A DNA stretch of 64,000 bases from Streptomyces sp. NRRL S-340 (GTDB taxonomy: Bacteria > Actinomycetota > Actinomycetes > Streptomycetales > Streptomycetaceae): positions 1 to 64,000 of the forward strand of contig NZ_JOIY01000029.1 in assembly GCF_000720185.1 (NCBI RefSeq), in the 5' to 3' direction. Below are positions 10,612 to 19,671 of this stretch, in pieces. The translations under genes were made by a program, and so were the position numbers. How positions within the stretch are numbered: the stretch's first letter is position 1; each line of letters starts with the position of its first letter. The notes beneath the pieces were generated by a model. The model did not search any database. It had not been told where the DNA came from and saw only the letters and a program-made list of their open reading frames with translations.

Positions 10612-11357
10612 AGCTCACCCTGCGCGTCTGGCGGCAGAAGAACGCCGACGCCGACGGCGCCATGTCCACCTACCAGGTGGACGGCATCTCGCCCGACATG
10701 TCCTTCCTGGAGATGCTGGACGTCCTCAACGAACAGCTCATCCTCTCCGGCGAGGAACCCGTCGCCTTCGACCACGACTGCCGCGAGGGCATCTGCGGCG
10801 CCTGCAGCCTGGTCATCAACGGCGACGCGCACGGCCCCGAGCGCACCACCACCTGCCAGCTGCACATGCGGTCCTTCCGCGACGGCGACACCATCGACGT
10901 CGAACCGTGGCGCGCCGCCGCCTTCCCGGTGGTCAAGGACCTGGTCGTGGACCGCTCGGCCTTCGACCGGATCATCCAGGCCGGCGGCTACATCACCGCG
11001 CCCACCGGCGCCGCGCCCGAGGCACACGCCACCCCCGTGCCCAAGCCCGACGCCGACTTCGCCTTCGAGCACGCCGAGTGCATCGGCTGCGGCGCCTGCG
11101 TCGCCGCCTGCCCCAACGGCGCGGCGATGCTCTTCACCTCTGCCAAGATCAACCACCTCAACGTCCTCCCGCAGGGCGCGCCCGAGCGCGAGACCCGCGT
11201 CCTCGACATGGTCGCCCAGATGGACGAGGAGGGCTTCGGCGGCTGCACCCTGACCGGGGAGTGCGCCACCGCCTGCCCCAAGGGCATCCCGCTCGTGTCG
11301 ATCACCGGCATGAACAAGGAGTGGCTGCGCGCCACCCGCAAGGCGGCCGGGCGGTAG
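10608..11357 (+). CDS. sdhB: Succinate dehydrogenase iron-sulfur subunit
   Basis: A 249-residue electron-transfer subunit. The [2Fe-2S] ligands are in CREGICGAC with a later TTTCQLH. The C-terminal ferredoxin-like part has [15 protein letters not shown] for [4Fe-4S] and [15 protein letters not shown] for the [3Fe-4S] cluster. It is translationally coupled to sdhA by a four-base overlap and is the last gene of sdhCAB; a strong hairpin follows. Confidence 0.97.
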
Positions 11358-11396
11358 CCGGCGGCAGCAGACGTTCGCCGAGGGGGCGGACGGGCG

Positions 11397-11427
11397 GGGC
11401 CGGGAGCGGTGCTCATCCCCGGCCCCG
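11397..11427 (+). terminator. Hairpin after sdhB
   Basis: GGGGCCGGG pairs with CCCGGCCCC across a 13-base loop, 40 bases after the sdhB stop. It would separate sdhCAB from the ols genes. Confidence 0.6.
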
Positions 11428-11586
11428 TCTGCTTGCCGCGCACCCACGCCGTTCAGCAAGCCCACATCCCCTCTCCTGGCACCGGACACGCGCCCGCCAA
11501 CCGGCATCGGAAGAACAGGACCGGCAGCCCGGGACCGCCCCCGCTGCCCGCACCGCCGATCCCGGCCCGCGACCATGGAGAGAGCC

Positions 11587-12360
11587 ATGACCGGTGTCAC
11601 CGCACTCGACCGCCCGCCGCAGCCCACGGCCCCCGCCCGCTACACCGTCACCCTCGCCCGCGACGAGGCCGGCGTCCGCGCGGCCCAGCGCCTGCGCCAC
11701 GACGTGTTCGCCGCCGAGCTGGGCGCCCTGCTCAGCACGCCCGAACCGGGTCACGACATCGACGCGTTCGACGCGTACTGCGACCACCTGCTCGTGCACG
11801 ACACCGTGAGCGGCCAGATCGTCGGCACCTACCGGCTGCTGCCCCCGGAGCGTGCCGAGGCCGCCGGACGGCTGTACGCCGAGGGCGAGTTCGATCTCAG
11901 CCCGCTCACCCCGATCCGGCCCGGCCTGGTCGAGGTCGGCCGCTCCTGCGTGCACCCCGACCACCGCGACGGCGCCGTCATCGGCCTCATCTGGGCCGGC
12001 ATAGCCCGCTACATGACCGACCGGGGCCACCAGTGGCTGGCGGGCTGCTGCTCCGTGCCGCTCGCCGACGGCGGCGCCCTGGCCGGCGCCACCTGGCAGC
12101 GGGTGCGCGCCCGGCACCTGGCACCGCCCGAGTACCGGGTACGCCCCCGGCTGCCCTGGACGCCGGGCGGCGAAGCCCCCGCCGCCGCCCCCGGCGAGCT
12201 GCCCGCCCTGCTGCGCGGCTACCTCCGGCTGGGCGCCTGGGTGTGCGGCGAGCCCGCCCACGACCCCGACTTCGGCGTCGCGGACCTGTACGTCCTGCTG
12301 CCGATGCGCCGGGTCGACCCGCGCTACCTGCGGCACTTCCTCTCGCTCGTACCGGCCTGA
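11587..12360 (+). CDS. olsB: Ornithine N-acyltransferase, first step of ornithine lipid synthesis
   Basis: A 257-residue GNAT-fold acyltransferase of the OlsB/acetyltransferase_5 type. The N-terminal half carries RLRHDVFAAELG and IDAFDAYCDHLLV, typical of the hemolysin-like acyltransferases, and VEVGRSCVHPDHRDGAVIGLIWAGIARY matches the conserved catalytic core. It would transfer a 3-hydroxyacyl chain from ACP to ornithine, giving lyso-ornithine lipid. ATG at 11587 has GGAGAG about five bases upstream; an upstream in-frame ATG at 11575 lacks one. The gene overlaps olsA by ATGA. The pair matches the S. coelicolor ols genes SCO0921/SCO0920, from memory. Confidence 0.9.
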   Translation: MTGVTALDRPPQPTAPARYTVTLARDEAGVRAAQRLRHDVFAAELGALLSTPEPGHDIDAFDAYCDHLLVHDTVSGQIVGTYRLLPPERAEAAGRLYAEGEFDLSPLTPIRPGLVEVGRSCVHPDHRDGAVIGLIWAGIARYMTDRGHQWLAGCCSVPLADGGALAGATWQRVRARHLAPPEYRVRPRLPWTPGGEAPAAAPGELPALLRGYLRLGAWVCGEPAHDPDFGVADLYVLLPMRRVDPRYLRHFLSLVPA

Positions 12361-13169
12361 TGAGCGGCTGGCTGCCCGGCGCGCCCTGCACCCCCGCGGC
12401 GTGCGTGGCGTCCACGGAACCGGCGGCGGCCCTGCCGCGGGCCGTCCTGCGGCTCGCCGCTCTCGCCGCGCTCGTGTCCGCCGGGATCGTGCTCTGTCCG
12501 CTCCGCGGGCGGATCCCCGCCCACTGGGTCGCACGCTGGTGCCGCGCGATCGTGCGGGCCGCGGGCGTACGGCTGCGGATCTCGGGCACCGCCGCGCCCA
12601 CCGGCGGCCTCCTGCTGGTGGCCAACCACGTCTCCTGGCTGGACGTCCCGCTGCTGGCCGCGGTGCGCCCGGCCCGGGTGCTCGCCAAGGCGGAGGTCCG
12701 CCGCTGGCCCCTGGCCGGCCCGCTCGCCGCCCGCGGCGGCGCCCTGTTCATCGAACGGGACCGGCTGCGGGCCCTGCCCGGCACCGTCGCGCGCATCGCC
12801 GGGGCACTGCGCGCGGGCGCCGCGGTCGCGGCCTTCCCGGAGGGCAGCACCTGGTGCGGGCGCGGCCAGGGCCGCTTCCACCGGGCCGTCTTCCAGGCCG
12901 CCCTCGACGCGGGGGTACCGGTTCAGCCCGTCACCATCCGCTACCGCCGTGCCGGGGGAGCGACCAGCACCGCCCCCGCCTTCGTCGGCGAGGACACGCT
13001 GGCCGCCTCCCTGTGGCGGGTGGTGCGGGCCCGCGGGCTGGTGGCCGAGGTGGCCGTGCGGCCCGTCGTCCCGCCCGGCAGCCACCGCGACCGGCGCGCG
13101 CTGGCGCGGGCCGCCGAACCGGGCCGGACGGTGGAGCCGTACTGGACGCACGCCGCCCTGGTGGCGTAG
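12360..13169 (+). CDS. olsA: 1-acyl-glycerol-3-phosphate-type acyltransferase, second step of ornithine lipid synthesis
   Basis: A 269-residue membrane-associated acyltransferase of the PlsC family. An N-terminal hydrophobic helix (about residues 28-47) precedes the NHVSWLD motif (HX4D, catalytic) and the FPEGSTWCG substrate-binding motif. It should esterify lyso-ornithine lipid to the mature phosphorus-free membrane lipid. Coupled to olsB through a four-base overlap. A role as general lysophosphatidic acid acyltransferase cannot be excluded from sequence alone, but the neighbour decides it. Confidence 0.88.
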   Translation: MSGWLPGAPCTPAACVASTEPAAALPRAVLRLAALAALVSAGIVLCPLRGRIPAHWVARWCRAIVRAAGVRLRISGTAAPTGGLLLVANHVSWLDVPLLAAVRPARVLAKAEVRRWPLAGPLAARGGALFIERDRLRALPGTVARIAGALRAGAAVAAFPEGSTWCGRGQGRFHRAVFQAALDAGVPVQPVTIRYRRAGGATSTAPAFVGEDTLAASLWRVVRARGLVAEVAVRPVVPPGSHRDRRALARAAEPGRTVEPYWTHAALVA

Positions 13170-13197
13170 CGCCGCACCGGCGGGCGCGCGGACCCTG

Positions 13198-13218
13198 GGC
13201 GCCCCGGGCCCGGGCGCC
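13198..13218. terminator. Hairpin between olsA and the NlpC/P60 gene
   Basis: Perfect 7-bp arms GGCGCCC/GGGCGCC around a 7-base loop, between convergent genes. Confidence 0.5.
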
Positions 13219-13269
13219 GCGCGAGCGCGTCGCGCCGCCGGCCCGGCGCCCGCCGTGCGGCACCGCCGT

Positions 13270-15042
13270 TCAGATGCGCCGTACCGTGTGCAGCGACCGG
13301 GCGTAGGTGCCGGTGCCGTCCAGGAGCGAGGCGCCGCCGAGGTCGGACATGGTGGGCCCGTCGACGGTCTTGCGGCTGGACAGGAAGCGGCGCCCGCCGG
13401 CCGTGTCCGTGCCCAGGTGGATCCCGACGTGGTCCACCGTCACGGTCTGCCCGGCGGGGTCGTCGTCGCCGGAGTCGGCGTTGAACAGCACGAGGTCGCC
13501 GGGCTGGAGCTGGGCCGCGGCGGGCGGTGCGGTGCCGTCGGTGCGGTCGACCAGCACACCGGGCGCGTGCTCGGCGATGTCCCGGGACTTGCGCGGTATC
13601 CGCTCCCCGGAGGTGTCCGCGCCCGCCGCCATCGGCACGCCCATGTGGTAGCCGTAGACCATGCGGGTGTAGCCCGAGCAGTCGAGGTTGCCGGCCTGCT
13701 TGCTCGACGGGCCCGTGTAGGCGCCGTCGGGGAAGGTCCAGCCGACGTTCATGTACTCGTGGAAGTCGGCGCCCTCGTAACGGTAGCCGTGCGGGTCCAG
13801 GTAGCCGTAACCCGCCTCGCCCAGGACCTGCGCGCCCCGCGCGGGACCGTCCCCGGCGGTGACCGCGGGCGCCCCGGCCAGGAACATCGCGGCGTGGGCG
13901 AGGACGTCCGGCGCGGTGGAGCCGGCCCAGCCGCGCACGGTCTGTTCCAGCTCCGCCGTCCAGATGCCGTCGAAGGGCCGCGGCAGCACCCGCACCCAGT
14001 CGCCGTGGGTGACGGTGGGCGGGGCGGCCCAGTTCGCGGCGTCCACCTGGAAACGGCTCACCGTCAGCCTGACCGGGAGGTTCGCGCAGCCCCTGTTCGC
14101 CAGCGCGCGCAGGCCCACCCGGCCCTTGCCGAAGGTGCTGTCGGTGACGTCCGCGGCCCACCCGGACGGTTCCGCCGCGTCCGCACGCCAGGCCTTGGCC
14201 CGGATCCGGGATCCCTCGCGGCGCACCCGGATCGTCCAGTCGGTGCCCGCCGCGCTGGTGGTGGCCAGCACCACGGCCCCGACCAGCTGGGTGACGGTGT
14301 CGGCGACCTCCTTCTCCACCCGCAGTTCCACCGCGCCGGTGGTCAGGAAGGACAGCCGGGCCCGGTAGCTGTTGTGCGTGTCCTGGTAGCCGAAGGACAG
14401 GGCGTACGAACAGGCCTGGCCGGTGGGCACCTTGTCGAACCGGGCCACCGACCGCACGTCGACGTCGGTGATCTCGTCGTCGCGCAGGGTCGCGTGGCGG
14501 CTGGCGTAGTCGGTGGTCAGCGTGATCACCCCGCTGCCGGGCACGACCGAGTAGTCCGTCGCGTCCGGACCGAGCGTGGACCAGCTGCCGCCGCCCGGGG
14601 ACGTCCCCCAGTACGTGCGCTGCTCCACCGGCAGCGATGTGTCGGGCAGCGTGCGGCCGAAGTCGTCGGTGAAGGGCCGCTTGTTCTCCGCGAACGTTCT
14701 TCGCGGACCCGGCAGCAGCACGGTCCGGGCGCCGTGGGTCAGCAGCGCGATCCGTCTGCCGCCCGAGGTGACCTCCGTACGGGCCGGTGTCCCGGGCAGC
14801 ACGGCGGTGGTGAGCGGGGCGGTGAGCGTCACCGGGGTGAACCAGGAGGCGTCCAGCGGCGGCAGCGTCACCGAGGAACGGGCCGCGGGCAGCCCGGCCG
14901 GTGCGGGCAGCGGGTCCACGACCGCGCCCGCGGCGGCGGGGGCGGCGGCCCGGGCGGGAGCCGCGGCCAGGACACCCAGCGGAACGGCGGCGGCGGAGGC
15001 GGCGAGTGCGGTCAGCAGACCGCGACGAGAGGTGTGTGTCAT
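13270..15042 (-). CDS. Secreted NlpC/P60-domain protein with Tat signal
   Basis: A 590-residue exported protein. The N-terminus has a twin-arginine signal (SRRGLLTALAASAAAVPLGV, then ARAAA). The middle (about 110-330) is a beta-rich segment of the concanavalin/LamG-like type seen in glycan-binding or glycosidase-associated domains. The C-terminal part is an NlpC/P60-type Cys peptidase domain, with the catalytic Cys in LDCSGYTRMVYGYHMGVPM (about residue 453) and the His in TVDHVGIHLG (about residue 536). It probably acts on cell-wall peptides or amide-linked glycans outside the cell. In frame ATG at 15042 starts the Tat signal. Its substrate is unknown. Confidence 0.85.
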   Translation of the reverse strand: MTHTSRRGLLTALAASAAAVPLGVLAAAPARAAAPAAAGAVVDPLPAPAGLPAARSSVTLPPLDASWFTPVTLTAPLTTAVLPGTPARTEVTSGGRRIALLTHGARTVLLPGPRRTFAENKRPFTDDFGRTLPDTSLPVEQRTYWGTSPGGGSWSTLGPDATDYSVVPGSGVITLTTDYASRHATLRDDEITDVDVRSVARFDKVPTGQACSYALSFGYQDTHNSYRARLSFLTTGAVELRVEKEVADTVTQLVGAVVLATTSAAGTDWTIRVRREGSRIRAKAWRADAAEPSGWAADVTDSTFGKGRVGLRALANRGCANLPVRLTVSRFQVDAANWAAPPTVTHGDWVRVLPRPFDGIWTAELEQTVRGWAGSTAPDVLAHAAMFLAGAPAVTAGDGPARGAQVLGEAGYGYLDPHGYRYEGADFHEYMNVGWTFPDGAYTGPSSKQAGNLDCSGYTRMVYGYHMGVPMAAGADTSGERIPRKSRDIAEHAPGVLVDRTDGTAPPAAAQLQPGDLVLFNADSGDDDPAGQTVTVDHVGIHLGTDTAGGRRFLSSRKTVDGPTMSDLGGASLLDGTGTYARSLHTVRRI

Positions 15043-15133
15043 GCCCCCATGATCGAGTACGGCCCGGCGGCCCGGCCGCCGAGCCGCCTACTCACCCCAA
15101 GCACCCTGGGAGAACAGCCCGTTGAGCGGGAGA

Positions 15134-17497
15134 TCAGTCCCGTTCCCCGGCCGCCGGGGGCGACGCGCCCGCGACGGCACGGGCCAGGTGGACAGCCGTG
15201 GCACTGCCCGCTGCCCCGGCCACCTCGGCGGGTGTCCCCGCCGCCACGATCCGGCCGCCCGCGTCACCACCGCCCGGACCCAGGTCGAGGACCCAGTCGG
15301 CGTCCGCGACGACGGACATGTCGTGCTCGACGACGATCACCGTGTGCCCGGCGTCCACCAGCCCGTGCAACTGCCGCATCAGCACCCGCACATCGGCCGG
15401 GTGCAGGCCCGTCGTCGGTTCGTCCAGGAGGTAGAGGGTGTGTCCGCGGCGGCCGCGCTGCAACTCGCTCGCCAGCTTGATCCGCTGGGCCTCACCGCCC
15501 GACAGCTCGGTGGCGGGCTGCCCCAGCCGCAGATAGCCGAGGCCCACGTCGAGCAGGGTCTCCAGGCTGCGGGCGACCGCCGGGGTGTCGGCGAAGAACT
15601 CCGCCGCACCCTCCACCGTCATGTCCAGCACCTGCGCGATCGTGCGCCCCCGGTACGTCACGCGCAGTGTCTCCCGGTTGTACCGGGCACCGCCGCAGTC
15701 CGGGCAGGGCGTGTACGTGCTCGGCAGGAACAGCAGCTCCACGCTCACGAACCCCTCGCCCTGGCAGGTCTCGCACCGCCCCCCGGCCACGTTGAAGGAG
15801 AACCTCCCCACGCCGTAACCGAGTTCGCGGGCCGTGTCCGTGCCCGCGAACACCTTCCGCACGACGTCGAACAGCCCCGTGTAGGTCGCCAGGTTGGAGC
15901 GCGGGGTCCGCCCGATCGGCCGCTGGTCCACCGAGACCAGACGCCCCACGCCCGGCAGTTCCTCCGTGATCTCGCCGATCAGCGTCGACTTGCCGGACCC
16001 GGAGACCCCCGTCACGGCGGTGAACACACCCAGCGGGAACTCGGCCGTCACCGCGCGCAGGTTGTGCCGGGTCACCGGACCGACCGTCACCCGGCCGCGC
16101 GGCTGCCGCACCCGGCGCCGGGGTCCGGCGGGGCCGCCGAACAGGAACCGGGCCGTGGCCGAGCCGGCCACCTCCGCCAGCCCGGCCACGGGACCGCTGT
16201 GCAGCACCCGCCCGCCGTGCTCCCCGGCCAGCGGACCCACGTCCACGACCCAGTCCGCGCCGCGCACGACGTCCAGGTGGTGCTCCACCACGAACAGCGA
16301 GTTGCCCGCGTCCTTGAGCCGCTGCAGCACCGTGAGCAGCGCCTCGGTGTCCGCCGGGTGCAGGCCGGCAGACGGCTCGTCGAGCACGTAGACCACCCCG
16401 AACAGCCCCGACCGCAGCTGTGTCGCCAGCCGCAGCCGCTGCAGCTCACCCGCGGAGAGGGTGGGCGTGGACCGGTCCAGGGAGAGGTAGCCGAGGCCCA
16501 GCTCCACGACGGGCGCGATACGGGACTTCAGGTCGTCGGTGAGCAGCCGGGCGGCCCCGGAGGACCCTTCGAGCGTCCCGGCCAGCTCGGTCAGCGGCAG
16601 CGCGGCCAGCTCGGCGATCGTGCGGCCGGCGAAGGTGACGGCCAGCGCCTCGGGCCGCAGCCTGCTGCCGCCGCAGGCCGGGCAGGGCGCGGAGGTGAGG
16701 AAGCGCTCCGCCTTCGCCCGCAGCGCCGGACTCTTCGACTCGGCGAACGTCTTCATCACGTACCGCCGGGCGCTCATGTAGGTGCCCTGGTAGGGCCGCT
16801 GGATCCGGCCGGCGTCCCGCACCGGGTGCACGGTCACCACCGGCTGCTCGTCCGTGAACAGGATCCACTCCCGCTCCTCGGCGGGCAGCTCGCGCCAGGG
16901 CCGGTCCACGTCGTGGCCGAGCGCGTCCAGGACGTCCCGCAGGTTCTTGCCCTGCCAGGCACCCGGCCACGCCGCGATCGCCCCCTCACGGACGGACAGC
17001 GACGGATCGGGGACCAGCAGCTCCTCGCTCGTGCGGTGCACCCGCCCCAGCCCGTGGCACTGCGGGCAGGCCCCGGCCGCCGTGTTCGGCGAGAAGGCGT
17101 CCGAGTCCAGCCGCTCGGCACCCGGCGGATGGTCACCGGCCCGCGAGAACAGCATCCGCAGCGAGTTGGACAGGTTCGTCACCGTGCCCACCGACGACCG
17201 CGAGGTCGGCGTCGCCCGCCGCTGCTGCAGCGACACGGCGGGCGGCAGCCCGCTGATCTCCCCGACCTTCGGCGCCCCGACCTGGTGGATCAGCCGGCGC
17301 GCGTACGGCGCCACCGACTCGAAGTAGCGCCGCTGCGCCTCCGCGTAGATCGTCCCGAACGCCAGCGAGGACTTCCCCGACCCCGACACCCCGGTGAACA
17401 CCACGAGCGCGTCCCGCGGCACATCGACGTCCACGCCTTGGAGGTTGTGCTCACGGGCGCCGCGGACGCGGACGTACGGGTCGTGGGGGGTGTGCAT
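15134..17497 (-). CDS. UvrA-like ABC-type ATPase
   Basis: A 788-residue soluble twin-ATPase of the UvrA family. It has two Walker A loops (GVSGSGKSSLAF and GVSGSGKSTLIGEI) and two signature motifs (LSAGELQRLRLA and LSGGEAQRIKLA). Zinc-binding CxxC pairs are present (CPQCHG, CPACGG, CETCQG, CPDCGG). True UvrA has roughly 950-1000 residues, so this is the shorter drug-resistance or stress paralog class (UvrA2/DrrC-like), without obvious room for the full UvrB-binding domain. ATG at 17497 has GGAG seven bases upstream; a longer frame exists but is uncharacteristic. No exporter gene is adjacent. In S. coelicolor the neighbouring SCO0918 is of this type, as I recall. Confidence 0.9.
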   Translation of the reverse strand: MHTPHDPYVRVRGAREHNLQGVDVDVPRDALVVFTGVSGSGKSSLAFGTIYAEAQRRYFESVAPYARRLIHQVGAPKVGEISGLPPAVSLQQRRATPTSRSSVGTVTNLSNSLRMLFSRAGDHPPGAERLDSDAFSPNTAAGACPQCHGLGRVHRTSEELLVPDPSLSVREGAIAAWPGAWQGKNLRDVLDALGHDVDRPWRELPAEEREWILFTDEQPVVTVHPVRDAGRIQRPYQGTYMSARRYVMKTFAESKSPALRAKAERFLTSAPCPACGGSRLRPEALAVTFAGRTIAELAALPLTELAGTLEGSSGAARLLTDDLKSRIAPVVELGLGYLSLDRSTPTLSAGELQRLRLATQLRSGLFGVVYVLDEPSAGLHPADTEALLTVLQRLKDAGNSLFVVEHHLDVVRGADWVVDVGPLAGEHGGRVLHSGPVAGLAEVAGSATARFLFGGPAGPRRRVRQPRGRVTVGPVTRHNLRAVTAEFPLGVFTAVTGVSGSGKSTLIGEITEELPGVGRLVSVDQRPIGRTPRSNLATYTGLFDVVRKVFAGTDTARELGYGVGRFSFNVAGGRCETCQGEGFVSVELLFLPSTYTPCPDCGGARYNRETLRVTYRGRTIAQVLDMTVEGAAEFFADTPAVARSLETLLDVGLGYLRLGQPATELSGGEAQRIKLASELQRGRRGHTLYLLDEPTTGLHPADVRVLMRQLHGLVDAGHTVIVVEHDMSVVADADWVLDLGPGGGDAGGRIVAAGTPAEVAGAAGSATAVHLARAVAGASPPAAGERD

Positions 17498-17714
17498 GAC
17501 GGAGCTCCGGCGGACAGGGGCGACGGCAGGGGGGAACCACGCGATCCTACGCGGCCGCTCCGGAACGTGCCGGTCGGCCGCCCGCCCGCCCGCGAACGGG
17601 CGGCCTGACCCCGGCAGGCGGTCCGGCCGCCCTGTGACCCGCGGGCCGGGCGTCCTACGCGGCCCCGAGAGCCGCCCGGCGCGATCCCGCTGGGACACCC
17701 GCGCCCGGCGCGGA

Positions 17715-18144
17715 CTACTCGAACCGGAGGGCGGTCAGGACTTCTTCGGCGGCCCTCCGGTCCTGCTCGCAGCTGCCCCCGGAGATTCCGAGGCCTCCCA
17801 CGCACCGGCCGCCGTCGGTGATCGGGCAGCCGCCGGCGACCGCCGTCGGACGCGGCCGGCCGGCGGAGCGATCCGCGGACCGGCGAGGCGGTCGTTCCAC
17901 TCGTGGGTGGGAGTGGGGAAGGAGGCCGAGGTTCAGGCCTGGCCGACGGCGATCTCGGCGGCGACGAAGGGCGCGCCGCCGGCGCGGTCGGACGCCTTCA
18001 GGTGCCCTCCGGGGTCGGTGACGGCGACGGCCGCCCTGAAGCCGGTCCGGGCGGCGGCCGCGTGCGCCGCCGCGACGAGTGCGCCGGCGGCGGCCTGGGT
18101 GATCGAGGTGCGGGGGACGACTTCTCCACGGCGTCGGTGCTCAT
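17715..18144 (-). pseudogene. Decayed GlcG/HbpS-like heme-binding family gene
   Basis: The minus strand preserves a whole GlcG/HbpS-type protein in three broken pieces. From ATG 18144 (GAGGA upstream) the frame reads MSTDAVEK, then homology moves to another register (VVPRTSITQAAAGALVAAA, later AVAVTDPGGHLKASDRAGG and AEIAVGQA). There a TGA stands where the family has Trp, after which reading resumes in the same frame (TSASFPTPTHEWNDRLAGP). A second frameshift leads to the intact C-terminus (GGCPITDGGRCVGGLGISGG, ending at TAG 17715). So there are two frameshifts and one nonsense codon. It was the last gene of the HxlR-controlled oxidoreductase operon. Sequencing error could explain one lesion but hardly three. 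Confidence 0.75.
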
Positions 18145-18211
18145 GAACGGTTTTCCTCGGCGCCTTGTGGCTGTGGTGTGCGGGTGGCGAGGTGACGGCG
18201 GCGGGGCCGGG

Positions 18212-18532
18212 TCAGCGCAGGGGTGAGGCGGGGGTGGGGACCACGCGGGTCACGACGGTCTTCCCGGGGTCCAGGAGACCTCGGACGACCGGGCCGATCT
18301 CGTTCGTCCACCGCTCGTGCTGGTAGACGGCCGCGTACAGGGCCTCGCTCTGGGCCTCGTCCTCGAACCGGCGGATCCACACGTAGCCGTCCTGGTCCTG
18401 GTCGTCGACGAACGAGGCGGTCACGTCCATGCCCAGCGAGGCCTGGAAGGGAATGACGACGTCCTCCATGTAGCGCACCCATTCGCCGCGGCGTCCGGGC
18501 CGCGCCTGGTAGCGGCGGATCTCGTAGTGCAC
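18212..18532 (-). CDS. NIPSNAP-like dimeric alpha/beta-barrel protein
   Basis: A 106-residue protein resembling the NIPSNAP domain (MHYEIRRYQARPGRRGEWVRYM at the start, then a DGYVWIRRFEDEAQ segment), a ferredoxin-like dimeric barrel fold found in small oxygenase-related or stress proteins. Molecular role unknown. It lies 30 bases downstream of the medium-chain dehydrogenase gene and upstream of the decayed GlcG-like gene, all on the minus strand, so they form one operon. Confidence 0.8.
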   Translation of the reverse strand: MHYEIRRYQARPGRRGEWVRYMEDVVIPFQASLGMDVTASFVDDQDQDGYVWIRRFEDEAQSEALYAAVYQHERWTNEIGPVVRGLLDPGKTVVTRVVPTPASPLR

Positions 18533-18562
18533 GGTGCTCCTCGAAGCTGCTTGCGGACGCGG

Positions 18563-19531
18563 TCAGTCGGTGAGGGTGAGGACGAGCTTGCCGCGGGTGC
18601 GGCCGGCCTCGCCGCGGGTGTGGGCCTCGGCGACCTCTTCGAGGGGGAAGGTCTCCTCCACCTCGACGGCGACACGGCCGGCGTCGATCAGGCCGGCGAT
18701 CGTCGTGAGGGCGGCACCGTCCGGCTCGACCAGGAAGGGGGTGGCCCGGACGCCGGCCGCTTCGGCGGCCCCGGCCAGTTCCGGGGAGACCCCGGCCGGG
18801 ACCGCGACCAGCAGGCCGCCGGGGCGCAGGACCTTCAGGGAACGGGTGCTGGTGCGGTCGTGGCCGTCACCTACCAGGTCGATGACGACGTCGACGCCGG
18901 CGGTGGCGTCCTCGAAGCGGGTGGTGGTGTAGTCGATGGTCTCGTCGGCCCCGAGTTCCTTCAGCCAGGCGTGCCGGGCCGCGCTGGCGGTCGCGATCAC
19001 GTGGGCACCCCGGTGCCGTGCGAACTGGACCGCGAAGTGGCCGACCCCGCCCGCGGCGGCGGTGACCAGGACCCGCTGGCCGGCCTGGACGTGGGCGGTG
19101 TCGACGACGGCCTGCCAGGCGGTGAGCGCGGCCAGGGGCACCGCGGCGGCGTGGACGTGGTCGAGGGCGGCGGGCTTGCGGGCGAACTGCCGGGCCGGGG
19201 CGGTCACGTACTCGGCGTAGGCGTTCGCGGCGCGCGGGAACCACGGCATGCCGTACACCTCGTCGCCGGGCTTCAGCGTGGTGACACCGAAGCCGGCCTC
19301 CTCCACGACGCCCGACACGTCCCAGCCCAGGGTGAACGGAGGCTCACCGAGCACCCCGGCCATACCCCCGCCGGCCCGGCTCTTCCAGTCCACCGGGTTG
19401 ATCCCGGCCGCGTGCACCCGGACCAGCACCTCGGTGGGCAGCGGCACCGGACGCGGCACCCGCTGGACGCGCAGCACCTCCGGACCGCCGAAACCGTCCT
19501 GGACCACCGCACGCATCGTCTCCGCGGACAT
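18563..19531 (-). CDS. NADPH:quinone oxidoreductase-like medium-chain dehydrogenase
   Basis: A 322-residue zinc-independent MDR protein. It has a GroES-like N-terminal domain (HAAGINPVDWKSRAG) and a Rossmann domain with VTAAAGGVGHFAVQFAR (about residue 155). Typical zinc ligands are absent, which places it with the quinone oxidoreductases. ATG at 19531 has AGGAGAT seven bases upstream. First gene of a minus-strand operon (dehydrogenase, NIPSNAP-like protein, decayed GlcG-like gene) divergent from an HxlR repressor with two palindromes between, so induction by electrophiles or quinones is likely. Natural substrate unknown. Confidence 0.9.
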   Translation of the reverse strand: MSAETMRAVVQDGFGGPEVLRVQRVPRPVPLPTEVLVRVHAAGINPVDWKSRAGGGMAGVLGEPPFTLGWDVSGVVEEAGFGVTTLKPGDEVYGMPWFPRAANAYAEYVTAPARQFARKPAALDHVHAAAVPLAALTAWQAVVDTAHVQAGQRVLVTAAAGGVGHFAVQFARHRGAHVIATASAARHAWLKELGADETIDYTTTRFEDATAGVDVVIDLVGDGHDRTSTRSLKVLRPGGLLVAVPAGVSPELAGAAEAAGVRATPFLVEPDGAALTTIAGLIDAGRVAVEVEETFPLEEVAEAHTRGEAGRTRGKLVLTLTD

Positions 19532-19617
19532 GTGTCATCTCCTGTGAAGCATCCTGGGGAGGGGCCCTTCGTGGCCCTCCCGTCGACGTCGATGACGCTA
19601 TCCCCAGAGATATACTT

Positions 19618-19650
19618 ACCTTCAAGGTCTACTACTTCCCATCGGGAAGT
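19618..19650. promoter_or_regulatory. Two adjacent palindromes, probable HxlR operators
   Basis: ACCTT-C-AAGGT (19618-19628) and ACTTCCC-ATC-GGGAAGT (19634-19650) lie side by side in the 140-base gap between divergent dehydrogenase and hxlR genes. The second has perfect 7-bp arms. The local AT-rich run (19600-19640) is likely the promoter core. HxlR binding is inferred from position. Confidence 0.65.
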
Positions 19651-19671
19651 TTCCTGGTGAGGAGAGTGAGG

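Noticed and set aside
15122..17608. Long plus-strand open frame opposite the UvrA-like gene
   Set aside because: Gln/Arg/His-rich composition is typical of an antisense shadow; the minus-strand UvrA-like protein has all motifs.
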